Positions 53,573 through 64,000 of a stretch of DNA of 64,000 bases are shown here, one piece after another. Both the position numbers and the translations under genes were made by a program. Origin of the DNA: Agapanthus africanus (Eukaryota > Streptophyta > Magnoliopsida > Asparagales > Amaryllidaceae); contig JASDDO010000006.1 in NCBI GenBank assembly GCA_030015575.1, positions 206,031,632-206,095,631 on the forward strand. Reading direction: 5' to 3'. How positions within the stretch are numbered: the first letter of the stretch is position 1; each line of letters starts with the position of its first letter. The notes under the pieces are model-generated. The model did not search any database. It worked only from the letters and a program-made list of their open reading frames with translations, and had not been told where the DNA came from.

Positions 53573-56289
53573 GCACTAGGTCCATCTGTTGTAGTATCCC
53601 ATACCCAACAATCAGCAGTGGTTGTAGTATCTCATACTCAACCATCCCATAAAAGTCTCTTCTGGGAGTAGGCCTTTGTGAGTGGATCCGCCCTGTTCTC
53701 TTATGTGTCTACTCTCCTAATCTCAATCTCCCTGGAGATCAACTATTTACATGATCAGGTGATACTGCCTAAGAATATGTCTGGATCACAGATGGGACGG
53801 GGGTTCCTCGGCCAAAGCCACAACTCTATTGTCACACAATGGTAGGAACGAAGTTCATCTCATGAACTAATATACAATTAGACCGGCTCATTGGTAGCAT
53901 CCTTAGTAGCGATGTATCCAGCCTTTATCGTCTAGTTTGCCACGGTATCTCGCTTGGAACTCTTCCAACATACCGTCCCTCCACTTAGAGTAATAACAAT
54001 GCATGTAACTGTCATTCAGTCGTCCTTACCACCTTGGAAGCTATCCAGTGATTCTCCCCAGGATCGATTGATACCATCTCACTACACCTAGTGAGAATCC
54101 TAACATCCACTAAGATCTATCTCATAGATCCAAAATGCAGGATTTAGGAGGTATCACCTTGATCCTATATGAAGAATCCTTGTGATAAGAGGAGATTGAC
54201 CTAGTGTAGCATAGGAAACTCCTTTCCTATCAAGAGTATGTCATCCACGTACAATGCGAGGATCACCACCGTACTCCCTACTACCTTTTTGTATATACAA
54301 GGTTCATCTAACATTTTGATGAAGTCAAACTCTTTGACTACCACATCAAAACAGATGTTCCAACTCCACGATGCCTGCTTTAACCCATAAAGCAACTTGC
54401 ACACGTTTCCACTGCTCCCAATGTCTACGAAACCCTCTGGCTGTTTACTTTTAGACGCCTTCTTCTAAATCACTATTTAGAAAAGCAGTCATGACACCCA
54501 ACCGCCAGATATCGTAGTCATGGTATGTAGCAATGGAAAGTAGGATCCGGATGGACTTAAGCATAGCTACCGGAGAAAAGGTTTCAACATAGTCCACACC
54601 TGGTCAGTGACGAGAACCTTTTGCAACAAGCCTTAGCTTTGAAAGTCTCAACATTTATATGTACACCAAGTAATCTTCTCAAGATATACCAGCTCCTGAT
54701 GGGGATTTAACCCTTCAGATATAGTAACCAAAGTCCATACTTTGTTGATGTATATGGATTCCATCTCAGATTGCTTAGCATCCAGCCATTCTTACAAAGT
54801 CAGTACTCTTGATGGCCTGCTTGAAACTAGTTGGGTCATCATCTCATGATGCAATCCTCGCTCCCACTGTCATAGAGAAAACCGAAGTATCTCCCAGGTG
54901 GGTGAGGAACCCTACCAGATCGACGAAGAGGCTGAGGTTCGTCGGGAGCTATTGAATCCTCCGGTTCTACCAAATCATCAGCTGTAGTTTGTATAGCTGG
55001 AATTCTTTCCAGTTCTATCTCACGACCACTAATTTCTTCACAAGAAATTCCTTTTCTAAAAGGTGGCATGCTGAGAAATAAAACACTTTTTGTTCCTCAG
55101 TGCGGTAGAAGATATTCCCTTGCGAATGCTTGGGATATCCAACAAACTTCCACAGAACTGACCTTGCCTCGATCTTGTCCGGATTTTGCTTTTAGACATA
55201 GGCCGGACAACCCCAAATCTTAACATCCTTAAGAGATGGGCTCTTCCCATACCAAATCACATATGGAGTGGTAGGAACCTGTTTTGATTGGAACCCTATT
55301 CAGTAGGTATGCAGCTTCTCAAGTGCATAACCCCCAAAAAGAAATAGGCAACTCAGTAGTACTCATCATAGAGCACACCATATCACATAGCGTGCGATTG
55401 CTCCGCCCCAATATACCAACGTGCTGTGGTGTATACGGTGGAGTAATGCTGTGAGAGAATCTCATTCTCCTTTAGAATAGTCCAGAAATTCCATTCTCAA
55501 GTATTATCCTCCCTGATTACATCAAAGGACATAATACTTTTACCCTTTGTGGTTCTTTACTTCTGACTTATATTCTTTGAATTTTTCAAAAGCTTCAGAC
55601 TTGTGTTTCAACAGGAACACATTCGCGAATCTTGAGAGATTATCAGTGAATGTAATGAAGTACAAAGAATCAGTCCTGACATATATAGACAGGGGACCTA
55701 CATACATCATCATGTATCAATCCCAAGAGTTCACTAACTCTTTCTCTATTTCTAATAAACGGAGCTTTGGTCATGTTTATCTTTTGTGCCATGACTGGCA
55801 AGTTTAACAAGATGTAAATTCAAACTGATTTAAATATGCATCTAAATATAACTTAGCTAGTCGGGTCGCAGTTGATATGACCTAGTCTACAATGCCTCAA
55901 GAAGGATTCGTTCAGTTCTGAACTCTTCCTCTTGTGTGCGTTCTATACGTTAAGAACCGTGGTTTGATTTAGAACGTATATGCTTTTAGGTAACGTGCCT
56001 AATCCGATCAACTCTTGATATAGGAAATGTTTAAAACATTAATCCAACAATACAAAATTATATCTTTCTTTACTAAATAAAGAGACTGATATGATGTTGT
56101 ATATCAGGTTCGGTATCTAATAGCATTCGTTCAGAATCAATATATTTGCTAATACAGGGTGATAACTTCCAACATACTTGGCTGCAACACTTGCAGCATT
56201 TCCAACTTTTGAAACATATCATCCATTCTCAGTTCTCTATCTAACTATAGCCCATGTAACATATTACATTTGTCGGATCCTGATCCGGT
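53573..56289 (-). pseudogene. E7 pol, heavily decayed
   Basis: Pieces of RNase H, RT and integrase in the expected order with many stops, frameshifts and deletions. The RT piece at 54404-54201 keeps LYGLKQASWSWNICFD and LYVDDILLIG. Pieces at 55250-54839 match the integrase C-terminus and linker (GYLF-like and RRSGRVPHPPGRYFGF). The region between the RT and RNase H active sites is shortened near 54060. Non-functional. Confidence 0.85.
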
Positions 56290-56528
56290 ATCTCATACCT
56301 AGGACGTAAAGGAAATTGAGAAACAGTTCTCTTTAATGAACACACCAGAAGAAGATGCATCATCATGCACTTTCTTCGTTTGGGCGGCACGGGAATCCTG
56401 GTAATCCACCATTTCCTGCTCGGTCTTATAACAATTATAAGTTGGAGCGGGACCAACGTTCCCCAGCTCAATATAACAAGCGGGTTCGGTCAATAATCTG
56501 TATTATTATCTTGATTAAGGCGTGACAT
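56290..56528 (-). pseudogene. E7 truncated gag remnant
   Basis: Starts MSRLNQDNN at 56528, then loses frame by one base and continues as ELGNVGPAPTYNCYK...ENCFSISFTS up to TAG in place of the Trp before protease. Same shortened gag as E1 and E3, with no capsid and no zinc knuckle. Confidence 0.78.
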
Positions 56529-59508
56529 GGTTGCTACCTGGAGAGAGAGAGAAGAAAACACTCAGCGTATGCTCTTGCATGATTAGATTGGTTATTAATT
56601 TATCTAATCAGGATGGCTCCCACTATTTTAGTCAAATCTTCTTTCATAACCTAAAAGGAAAGACTAGCTGGGATTAATTACACCTTACAAGTTCACCAAT
56701 CTTTCAGCCAGGACAGTGTTGGTAATTTGAGGGAGGTTCCCCATGCTTTCGCACGGACCTAATTAAAATAAAGCTCGTTTTCCCATAGGCATAATCCTAT
56801 TAACACCTTTCTAGACACCTACTTGATTGGCTAATTGTAGTGTGTAAAACTCTTCCAGGAGTAACTCTTACTCGCGGTGGGTATCGGGATCCAACTATCT
56901 CATAGAAGGTATGCAATCTCATTGCAAATTTCAACACTTGAAATTCCCGATAACATTTTTCCCCTAACCTCCTATGACCTTGACGGAGGTCAACAAACCT
57001 TAGGCTGCTAGTCAAGTTCAATTCGTCATTTCCTGATTGAATTAAACCTACGCGCACGACCCTTGACGGAGGTCAACAAGGTCGTACGACTACCTTACAA
57101 CAATCGCATCATATGCAGCAGATAAATAATAGTCAGCTACCGTACACTACGCCTTGACGGAGGTCAACAAACACAACACGAATACTAAGTAGGACTTATC
57201 TGAAATGACGGAGGGCTACGACAGGTTTTTAAGAAAACCTTTTGCGTAATGAAATTGATATCGTCGTAGAATCAAGTGATTTAAAATGGAGTGTTTTTTA
57301 GGCTTTTACTAGTTTTGCTAAAGAGGACACTCTCGGTGAAGGGATCTCGGCTCTTTTCTTATGGAATAAGGTGCAGAATATTTCACAAATACCACTATGC
57401 AAAGCAAAAACTATAAAAGCAATCAAAAGAAAAACCAAGTTTGTAGCATCTGCTAGTTTGGCTAAAGAGGTCACTCCCGGTGAAGGGATCTCGGCTCATT
57501 CCTTATCGAATAAGGTGCTGGATATTCTACTAGGAATACCGCTATGCAATGCAAGAACTAGAGCTACCAATTTTCGAGATAAGTTTCTACAACATCTTTA
57601 GGTTTCTTTTATTTCATTAATCTCATTAATGAAGTCCCATTTATTATGCTTCCCAAGCATCGTATATGAAACGAAAGCAGCAATATTAATTATATCTCAT
57701 ATATATAATATATAGGCATTCTTCTGAACATATCACAGTGATCACATCACAGAGCAGCAGAAGATAATATATTAAATATTGGATATACTAGGAGTTCCAT
57801 GTTTTAAATTAAGCCTGTATAAAACACGGATTCCACGGTCGTGATGAATATCCAAACCCGCATCCCTAGACCCCTACGAGAAAGACAAGCAACCCTGCCA
57901 ATTCTAGAGTTAGGAGACCCGGTCTCGACTCCTCGAGATGGTCTCCCACTGGACCCTAGAACCCGGTTACTTGTGCTCCCCGTCTTGGGTCTATCCTAAT
58001 GCAGGAAAGTAAATAATATACAATGGTGACATCATCCTCAACCCGGAAGTGCACCAATAAAAGAATATTACATAAAATGAATTTTTCATGAATGAAAATG
58101 AAAAACTCTCATCTCACATAAAACCCCCGGCTATTAAAAACACGACGATCCAATATAACATATCACGGCAACACATAACATCACATGTCATCAACGTAAG
58201 TAAATATGCGTATCCCAATTGTCGTTGACATATAGCATCGAAACCGGCGATACACCATATATTACACTTACGGTCGCATAAAAGAAAGTGAAAAACTACA
58301 ACAGTTGGAATCCTCAACCACCTTAGACATCATATGCCTAACCAAATGAATTTCTTAGATATCTCATGCCTAACAATTATAAACCGCGCATTTAGTTTCG
58401 ATATTCAAAACAACTTTTAATATCTAGTCGGGCAATTCAACAAGATTCCCGTCATCCTGATCGAATGCTCGTCGGAAACTTTAGTAGACGGTCGCACTCC
58501 CGATGCCGTCGACAAAGTGCACTAAGGCGGAACACCGCTGCCGCGAGCACCCGAACAGATGTTTTTGGCGACGGGGTTCTCTACAGTCGCTTGGTCGGGG
58601 CTATGGGGCGTGGCTATCTAATAAGGTTACCTGGCGAGTATCCGCGTACGCTACGTGATTGCGACGGACTTTTGATCACATCAAAATTCCGTGGCAACCG
58701 ATCAAATGAGACTAAACTGCTAGATTTATAAAATTCACACTAGTTATCTCTTAACTACTTTTGTGGATTTCAAATATTGTATCCGATCACATGATACCCG
58801 GACGACGCTAATCTTTTCGATCAATTCATCAAAGTCCCACAATTTCCCAACAGCTCAACAATTGAGCACAGTTTTAGTAATACCCAGAACATGCCACAGT
58901 ACCTATGCACCAGCCGTAGAAGGGCAGACCCAAGACTCACTCATGTCGCCACGGAACTGCGGCAAACCCTAGGGTATGACTGCGGTTTCGCGATCCAATA
59001 AGTCGAGTTAGGGTTTCATTCTTCTAGAGGGTTCATAGAATTACTTGCATGTTTTTCCGAATACGTTAAATTTAGGAACATAGGTTTTTGATATTCGTTC
59101 GAACTTTTTAACTTCGTCTAGACAATATGTGAATAACCCGAAACAATGTTAAAACTACGAATAGGAAACACTCCGAATTGCTTATAGTGTAAGATTACAT
59201 CACATGCAAAATTAGAAAAAACAAACAACACCTGAAACACCAAAACCCTGTAACTGGAACACAGCGAAAATTTCAAGCAAAACGAACATTTTTTGGCCGG
59301 CCACAACTATATTGATCTCGGCCAAAATCCGAGCATACCCCCTGAAATTTTCATGGTGTTCATGATATATCCTATATAACATTCTGTACTTGTTTAAAAA
59401 AAATTTTGACAACATTTTAAATTTGACAGAAACTACATTTTCGTATTTCAAGTTTCGGAGTATTTCGGTTTCGTAATCTTAACAAAATCCGTCTAATTTT
59501 CTAGCATG
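56529..59508 (-). other. E7 5' leader
   Basis: A 3.0 kb leader with the hairpin array (56978-57169), the duplicated unit (about 57305-57575), an acceptor-like tract ending CTCCAG at 56538, and a long region shared with E6. The palindrome found in the other elements is missing because of a deletion near 57670. Confidence 0.78.
56978..57169 (-). promoter_or_regulatory. E7 three-hairpin array, loop triplet TCC
   Basis: Copies at 57152-57169, 57062-57079 and 56978-56995, all TTGAC-CTCC-GTCAA on the element strand with no variation. The array ends about 450 nt before the gag ATG. Pol around it is heavily decayed while these copies remain identical. Confidence 0.75.
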
Positions 59509-59520
59509 GCTCTGATACCA
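59509..59520 (-). other. E7 primer-binding site
   Basis: TGGTATCAGAGC on the minus strand, one base from the LTR. Confidence 0.92.
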
Positions 59521-59521
59521 C

Positions 59522-61694
59522 TGAAGGGTTGCCTAGCACAGCAGCAAGGTTTCGGGAGGCATCTTTCATGCCATATTAAAAAAATTTCCGTTCTAGCTAA
59601 CCCTAACATAGAATCGTTTACTAGAAATCCGACGGAATGAAATGCAAACGACTTTGCAAGTATAGTGAACAAGGAGTACAGCATTTGTAGACCGGTCCTT
59701 CACTTCATTATCTATGTGATGTAGTCCTTTCGCTGCGATCATGAAGTCCCGGACTCTAGAGAGGCTCCCATAAAGAAATGAACTTGCTTGCATCGAAGTC
59801 TTCGAGGCCGATGATGATCTACGTCGAGGAGACTCTAACACAAGCTATCTATTCATTAATTATGGAATAAGTGAAGCAAACACCCTATACTAAATGGCAA
59901 GTAGTAGAGGATGATAAAGTAGGAAGTGGGCTTACTTTAGATTTAATTTTCTCACAAGTTTTCATCATTTTCCATTGAAGCTAGAAAGCTTGAGAGGAAG
60001 AAGAAGAAGAAAACTCTCATGGAATTAACCTTGTGAAGAATGTCAACCTTAGGTGAGTTAATATCATATGTTTACCTTTGTAGAGATTAACCATGACTAG
60101 GTATAATGGTTGGGTTAATAAATATCTTAGGAAAGACAAAACTTGTGGACTTAGTCAATGCAAATCCAAGCTTCTTAAAACTTCTTGCCATGACAAAATG
60201 CCACCATTTTGATTTACCAAAATAAATAAAAACCCTCCATTATTCATAGCATGGTGTAAGTCATACACACACCCAAGTTGCATCATCAAGCATGACACAT
60301 AATCATGTACACTTATATTTATCACATATACACACATGCACAAAACTAGTGAGAAAAGAAATCATAAGTGAGCTAATACTAGTTAATGTAAATTAATATA
60401 TCAAATATATAATTATACATTAGATTTTCAAATCAACTCTTAATTTAATAATTCGGCTATATTACATATAACCGACAAATATCATATGTAACAACTTATC
60501 GAATCAACACTTGATCCGATAACCCGACTATATCACATATAACCGACCGATGTCACAAATCGCGAGAATAGAATACGGTATCTCATATCGTATTAATCTC
60601 GGTATCGCATATATCACATATGTGCTCCTACTTCGTTTTTCTTGAGCCAGGAAACCTCTGTGTAGGACTCTAAAGACTCGTCAATACGCCGGCAGTAGGT
60701 GATGATCATATCAAACACCCAGAAGCCGCAAGCGGTCTGCCTAATGTAACGACCACCCAGGTATTGAGCGATCAGAAGATCAAAAAGAAATCGAACTCAT
60801 ACTCCTGCGAATCCAATCAGTAACACTACCGTACAGTCCGGTCTCTTCGCCTGATATGTCGCATATCTCATCTAGGGGTGGTAAACGTCAGACCCCAGTA
60901 ACTCGATAAGTCGTGTCGATATGAGGCTCATAACGGGTCGAGAAACTACTAATAACACTTACCAGTGTATCTATGTAGCAGCCCTGGCCCAGGACTTCCT
61001 GTTATAGCCAATCGAGTACAGTTCAACATCAACTCCCAATACCGGGAGACGAAACCCCTCCTATCGCTCATTGCCTCCATGTGATTCAGGACTGTACCCA
61101 AAAGCCACCGTTTGAACGTTCTGTTTATCGTGGTAAGGTGGAAATCAAAGCACAGTGGGAATCACACAAGACTCTATGACGATCTCGGGTCTACAGACTA
61201 ACCTGTACCAGTTTTACCAGAGAACTGCTATCTGATGTGAAGTATAATACCATCTGGGAGTTCTCGGCGAGTCCGTCATGTGTAACCAGTCTCCACTGAG
61301 CACCCGTATACTGTCTTTGATGTCAAACACAAATGGATATGGGATCATCCATCGCCCATCTTTATGGGTCGAGAAGCTATACGCTTGTCTACTCTGGCAT
61401 ATCGATGCCCTGTCTCGATACACCCTCGACTAGGAACATCTGAAGGATGTACTTGACGACTACACTGCCCCCACTAGTATGATCTGCATCATAATCCTGA
61501 TAGTCAAGTACTCATCCTAAGGGCTTTATCAACATGTAACATAGAGACAATCAGTGTACATGTTACGATAAAGAGCAACCAGATAGCATACTATCATGTC
61601 GAGCAAGAAAGTCCTCCCTATATATGTCCAAGCATCCACTACAATATACATCGTATGTACAGTATTGGCCTCTAGGGCACACATATAGCTAACA
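59522..61694 (-). repeat. E7 5' LTR
   Basis: 2173 bases, TGTTAG...CCTTCA on the minus strand; partner of the middle LTR. Joined at 61694 to E5 leader. Confidence 0.9.
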
Positions 61695-63394
61695 AGAAGA
61701 GCGTTTTTCTTTCATTCATGTAATTTGTAAAAAGCAATGTAATATTATTTTGCGGGGCACATCCGGGTTCAGGTTGTAGCCACCGTTGTATAATTTCATT
61801 TTACTATTATAAACTCCTAGGACAGACCCAAGGTGGGGTGCATAAACTACCGGGTTCTCGAAGTGCCAAGTGGCCTAATCACTTTGTTGAAGGAGGTTGC
61901 TTCACTTCGGGAATTTGGCGGGTAGTTTGCCGCACCCGTAGGGGTCTAGGGTGGGGTTTGGCTATTCATCACTACCGTGGAAACCGTCTTTAATTATGGG
62001 CTTAACTGAAGTACGGAATTCCTAGAATATCCAATGTATTCATCTGTGATCTAGAATGTTTATAAATGTGTGAGACGTATGGATATTTATATATGAGATT
62101 TATAATAAACGTTGCTTATGTTTTGCACCCACGCTAGTCCCGCCCCCGCTCTGCCGTTAGTTAACCTAACGGTGCATGACGGGGCTCCATGGAGAATACG
62201 GATGGCATAAGCGTACGTTCCATTTTCGTTTCTTTTTTGTGATGTTTAGGAAACGTAAATGATGGGACAACATTATTGTGATTAATGTTAAGAAAATGAA
62301 ACCTAAAGATGTTGTAGAATCAAACTTTTTAAAATGGGTAACTCTAGTTTTTGCTTTGTATATTGGTATTCCTATATGAATATCCAGCACCTCATTCGAT
62401 GAGGAAAGGGCCGAGATCCCTTCACCAGGGGTGACCCCTTTAGCGAAACTAGCAAATGTTACAAAGCAATCGATTGCTTTTATAGTAGATCTAATTCTTG
62501 CTTTGCATCGTGGTATTCATAAATATCCAACACCTTATTCGATAAGGAAAGAGCCGAGATCCCTTCACCGGGAGTGTGCTCTTTAGCTAAATTAGAAAGC
62601 TACTACAAAACCATTCGACTTCTAAAACTGTAGCTTAAACCACTCCTTTCACTAGATTCTACAACGATATCAAGTTCAAAATGTTAAGGGTTTTCATAAA
62701 AACCATCTGTTGCCCTCCGCCATTTTAGGAAGCAGAGTACTTAGTTTTCATGACACGTTTGTTGACTATAGTTAAGGCGTGGTATACGGTAGCTAAGTGA
62801 TGTCTTCCGACAAAGAATTTGATGCGATCGATTAGGACATTCGTATGAATTTGTTGACCATAGTTAAGGGTCATGCGGATGGGTATAAATCAATCACGAA
62901 ATGGAGGGTAGAACTTGCTTATGATTTGTTGACCATAGTTAAGGTCATAAGACACTAGGCGTAAAAATCATATTGGGAATTTCAAGAGTTGAAATTTGCA
63001 ATTAGATTGCATACCTTCTATTTGATAGTTGGACCCCGATCCCACTGTGAGGAAAAGTTACTCCTGGGAGTGTTTTGCACTTTACAATTAGCTAATCCAG
63101 TAGGTTTCTAGAATGGTGTCAACGGGGTTATGCCTCTAGGAAAAATAGGTTTATTTTAATTAGGTCCGTACGAAAGCATGGGGAACCTCCCTCGGAGTAC
63201 CGACACTGTCCTGGCTGACCGGTTAGCGAACTTGTAGATTGCAATTAATACTGGATAATTTTCTTTTTAAGGTTTGAAGAAAAATTTGATAAAAAGCAGT
63301 GGAAGACATCGATTAGATAAGATTAATAACCAATCTAATCATGCAAGAGCAATCGTTGAGTTTCTTCTTTTCTCTCTCCTAATGGCAGATACCT
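61695..63394 (+). other. E5 leader, gag-proximal part
   Basis: Plus-strand leader starting inside the TTTCTTTCATTCATG region. Contains a palindrome near 62152-62172, a duplicated unit (about 62345-62600), the hairpin array and an acceptor-like tract ending GGCAG at 63388, six bases before the gag ATG. A stretch near 61870-61915 has no counterpart in the other leaders. Confidence 0.72.
62760..62944 (+). promoter_or_regulatory. E5 three-hairpin array, loop triplet ATA
   Basis: Copies at 62760-62777, 62852-62869 and 62927-62944. Stems TTGAC/GTTAA in all three, with a G-U pair; loops TATA, CATA and CATA. Both the loop triplet and the unusual GTTAA arm are shared by the three copies. The last outer stem is CTTATGA/TCATAAG. 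The array ends 450 nt before the gag ATG. Confidence 0.75.
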
Positions 63395-64000
63395 ATGACG
63401 GGACTTAAGCTTTTATTAGACAAGAATAAACTCACAGGACCGAATTACAAAGATTGGCTGAGGAACGTAAATATTGCCCTGACCTATGATAAGGTCGGAT
63501 ACCTCCTGAATACTCCATCCCTTCCTAGCCCAGGCCCTGATTCTTCAGTTGCGGATACAGAAATCCAAAAGACATGGGATATAGACCGTGCAATAGACAA
63601 GTGCCTCACGCTGTCTTCTATGAACAATGGACATCAGAAGCAGCACGAGAAGATGGATGGACAATCCATCTTTCTCCATACAAAGGAGTTGTATGGGTAG
63701 CAATCTCGTACTCTCCGATATGAGGCATCTCAAAAGTTGTTTCAGATGCGGATGGCTGCTGGCACATCTGTAGGTGACCATGTATTGAAGATGATTGGAC
63801 TTATCGAAGAACATGAGGACGTGGGTTGGACCATGGGGAACGAACAGTATGTTGATATTGTTCAACAGTCCCTTCCCCCTGCCTTTGCTTAGTTCATTGT
63901 AAAGTTCAACATGCACAACATGGAGAAGTCATTACCTGAACTCCTCAATATGTTGAGGATTGCATAGAGCATGCAAAAGGTAGCGAAAACTCCCGCTCTA
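63395..64000 (+). pseudogene. E5 gag, N-terminal part with stops
   Basis: Starts MTGLKLLLDKNKLTGPNYKD, like E4, so this is a full-length type of gag and not the deleted one. Stops occur at about 63698 (Glu codon after KELYG is TAG), 63890 and 63964. Conserved copia Gag blocks (NYKDWLRN, HTKELYG, DHVLKMIG, QQSLPP) are visible. It continues beyond the window. Confidence 0.85.

Larger units (their letters stand above)
49733..61694 (-). mobile_element. E7: gag-less copia array, LTR-body-LTR-partial leader
   Basis: Minus strand. One complete element (5' LTR 59522-61694, PBS, leader, gag remnant, pol remnant, PPT, LTR 51390-53561) is followed by a second PBS-like site and about 1.65 kb of a second leader (51389-49733). 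The middle LTR thus serves two bodies. Such arrays come from recombination between LTRs of tandem or different copies. The right end at 61694 has an intact TGTTAG-type terminus; the left end is broken, so no TSD is seen. Confidence 0.82.
36899..64000 (+). mobile_element. E5: old Ty1/copia element broken by E6 and E7
   Basis: A plus-strand 5' LTR (36899-38833) and PBS are followed by leader. The leader is interrupted by E6 (38872-49541), continues for 186 bases (49547-49732), is interrupted by E7, and appears to resume at 61695 with leader and a gag-type start at 63395. That the left and right pieces are one element is inference. Orientation and order fit and no other 5' LTR is available, but about 300 bases of leader expected between the pieces are missing and no TSD brackets E7. 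The 3' half lies beyond the window. Confidence 0.55.

Overview
This window is repeat-rich nuclear DNA from a large-genome flowering plant, probably intergenic heterochromatin. I found no host gene, tRNA or rRNA. Almost everything belongs to one superfamily of Ty1/copia LTR retrotransposons. Several features resemble the Angela/BARE (Tork) branch: LTRs of about 2 kb starting TGTTAG with ATGCCCTAGAGGC close behind, a primer-binding site TGGTATCAGAGC matching the 3' end of initiator tRNA-Met, a polypurine tract AAGTGGGAGAT, and the order gag, protease, integrase, RT, RNase H. The species cannot be named from this sequence.

Layout (element names are mine). E1 (minus strand, 1-15479) runs off the left edge and is split by E2 (minus, 2128-12273, TSD CCAAT). 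E3 (plus, 15480-33045) has lost its 5' LTR, abuts E1 head to head and is split by E4 (plus, 15810-25959, TSD GGATG). E4 has a single uninterrupted 1316-residue gag-pol and nearly identical LTRs. From 33046 to 36898 lie fragments of probable Ty3/gypsy LTRs and a copia LTR scrap. E5 (plus) starts with the LTR at 36899, is broken by E6 and E7, and seems to resume at 61695 with its leader and a decayed gag up to the right edge. E6 (minus, 38872-49541, TSD AATAG) has lost nearly all of gag-pol and carries a one-ended CACTA (En/Spm) transposon at 41019-45295 with a TNP2-type transposase. E7 (minus, 49733-61694) is an LTR-body-LTR-leader array.

The most striking signal lies in the long (about 2-3 kb) leaders between LTR and gag. 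Each of the six elements with that leader region carries three small hairpins 450-505 nt upstream of the gag ATG. Each hairpin has a 5-bp stem (TTGRC/GTYAA) and a four-base loop. The loop triplet is the same in the three copies of one element but differs between elements: E1 TGC, E2 TTC, E3 TTT, E4 AAA, E5 ATA, E7 TCC. E2 and E4 are identical for tens of bases around the third hairpin except at exactly these positions. Stem changes keep pairing, often through G-U. This looks like an element-specific RNA recognition or packaging code; that function is inference.

Other points: E1, E3 and E7 share one ancestral gag deletion, so a pol-bearing, gag-less subfamily spread (BARE-2 in barley is the known parallel). 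A branch point-polypyrimidine-AG signature sits just before every gag ATG and a possible AG|GTATA donor lies in the LTR, so the leader may be a removable intron. All four copia-into-copia insertions that can be resolved fall in the leader of the target, three of them within about 150 bp of equivalent sequence.
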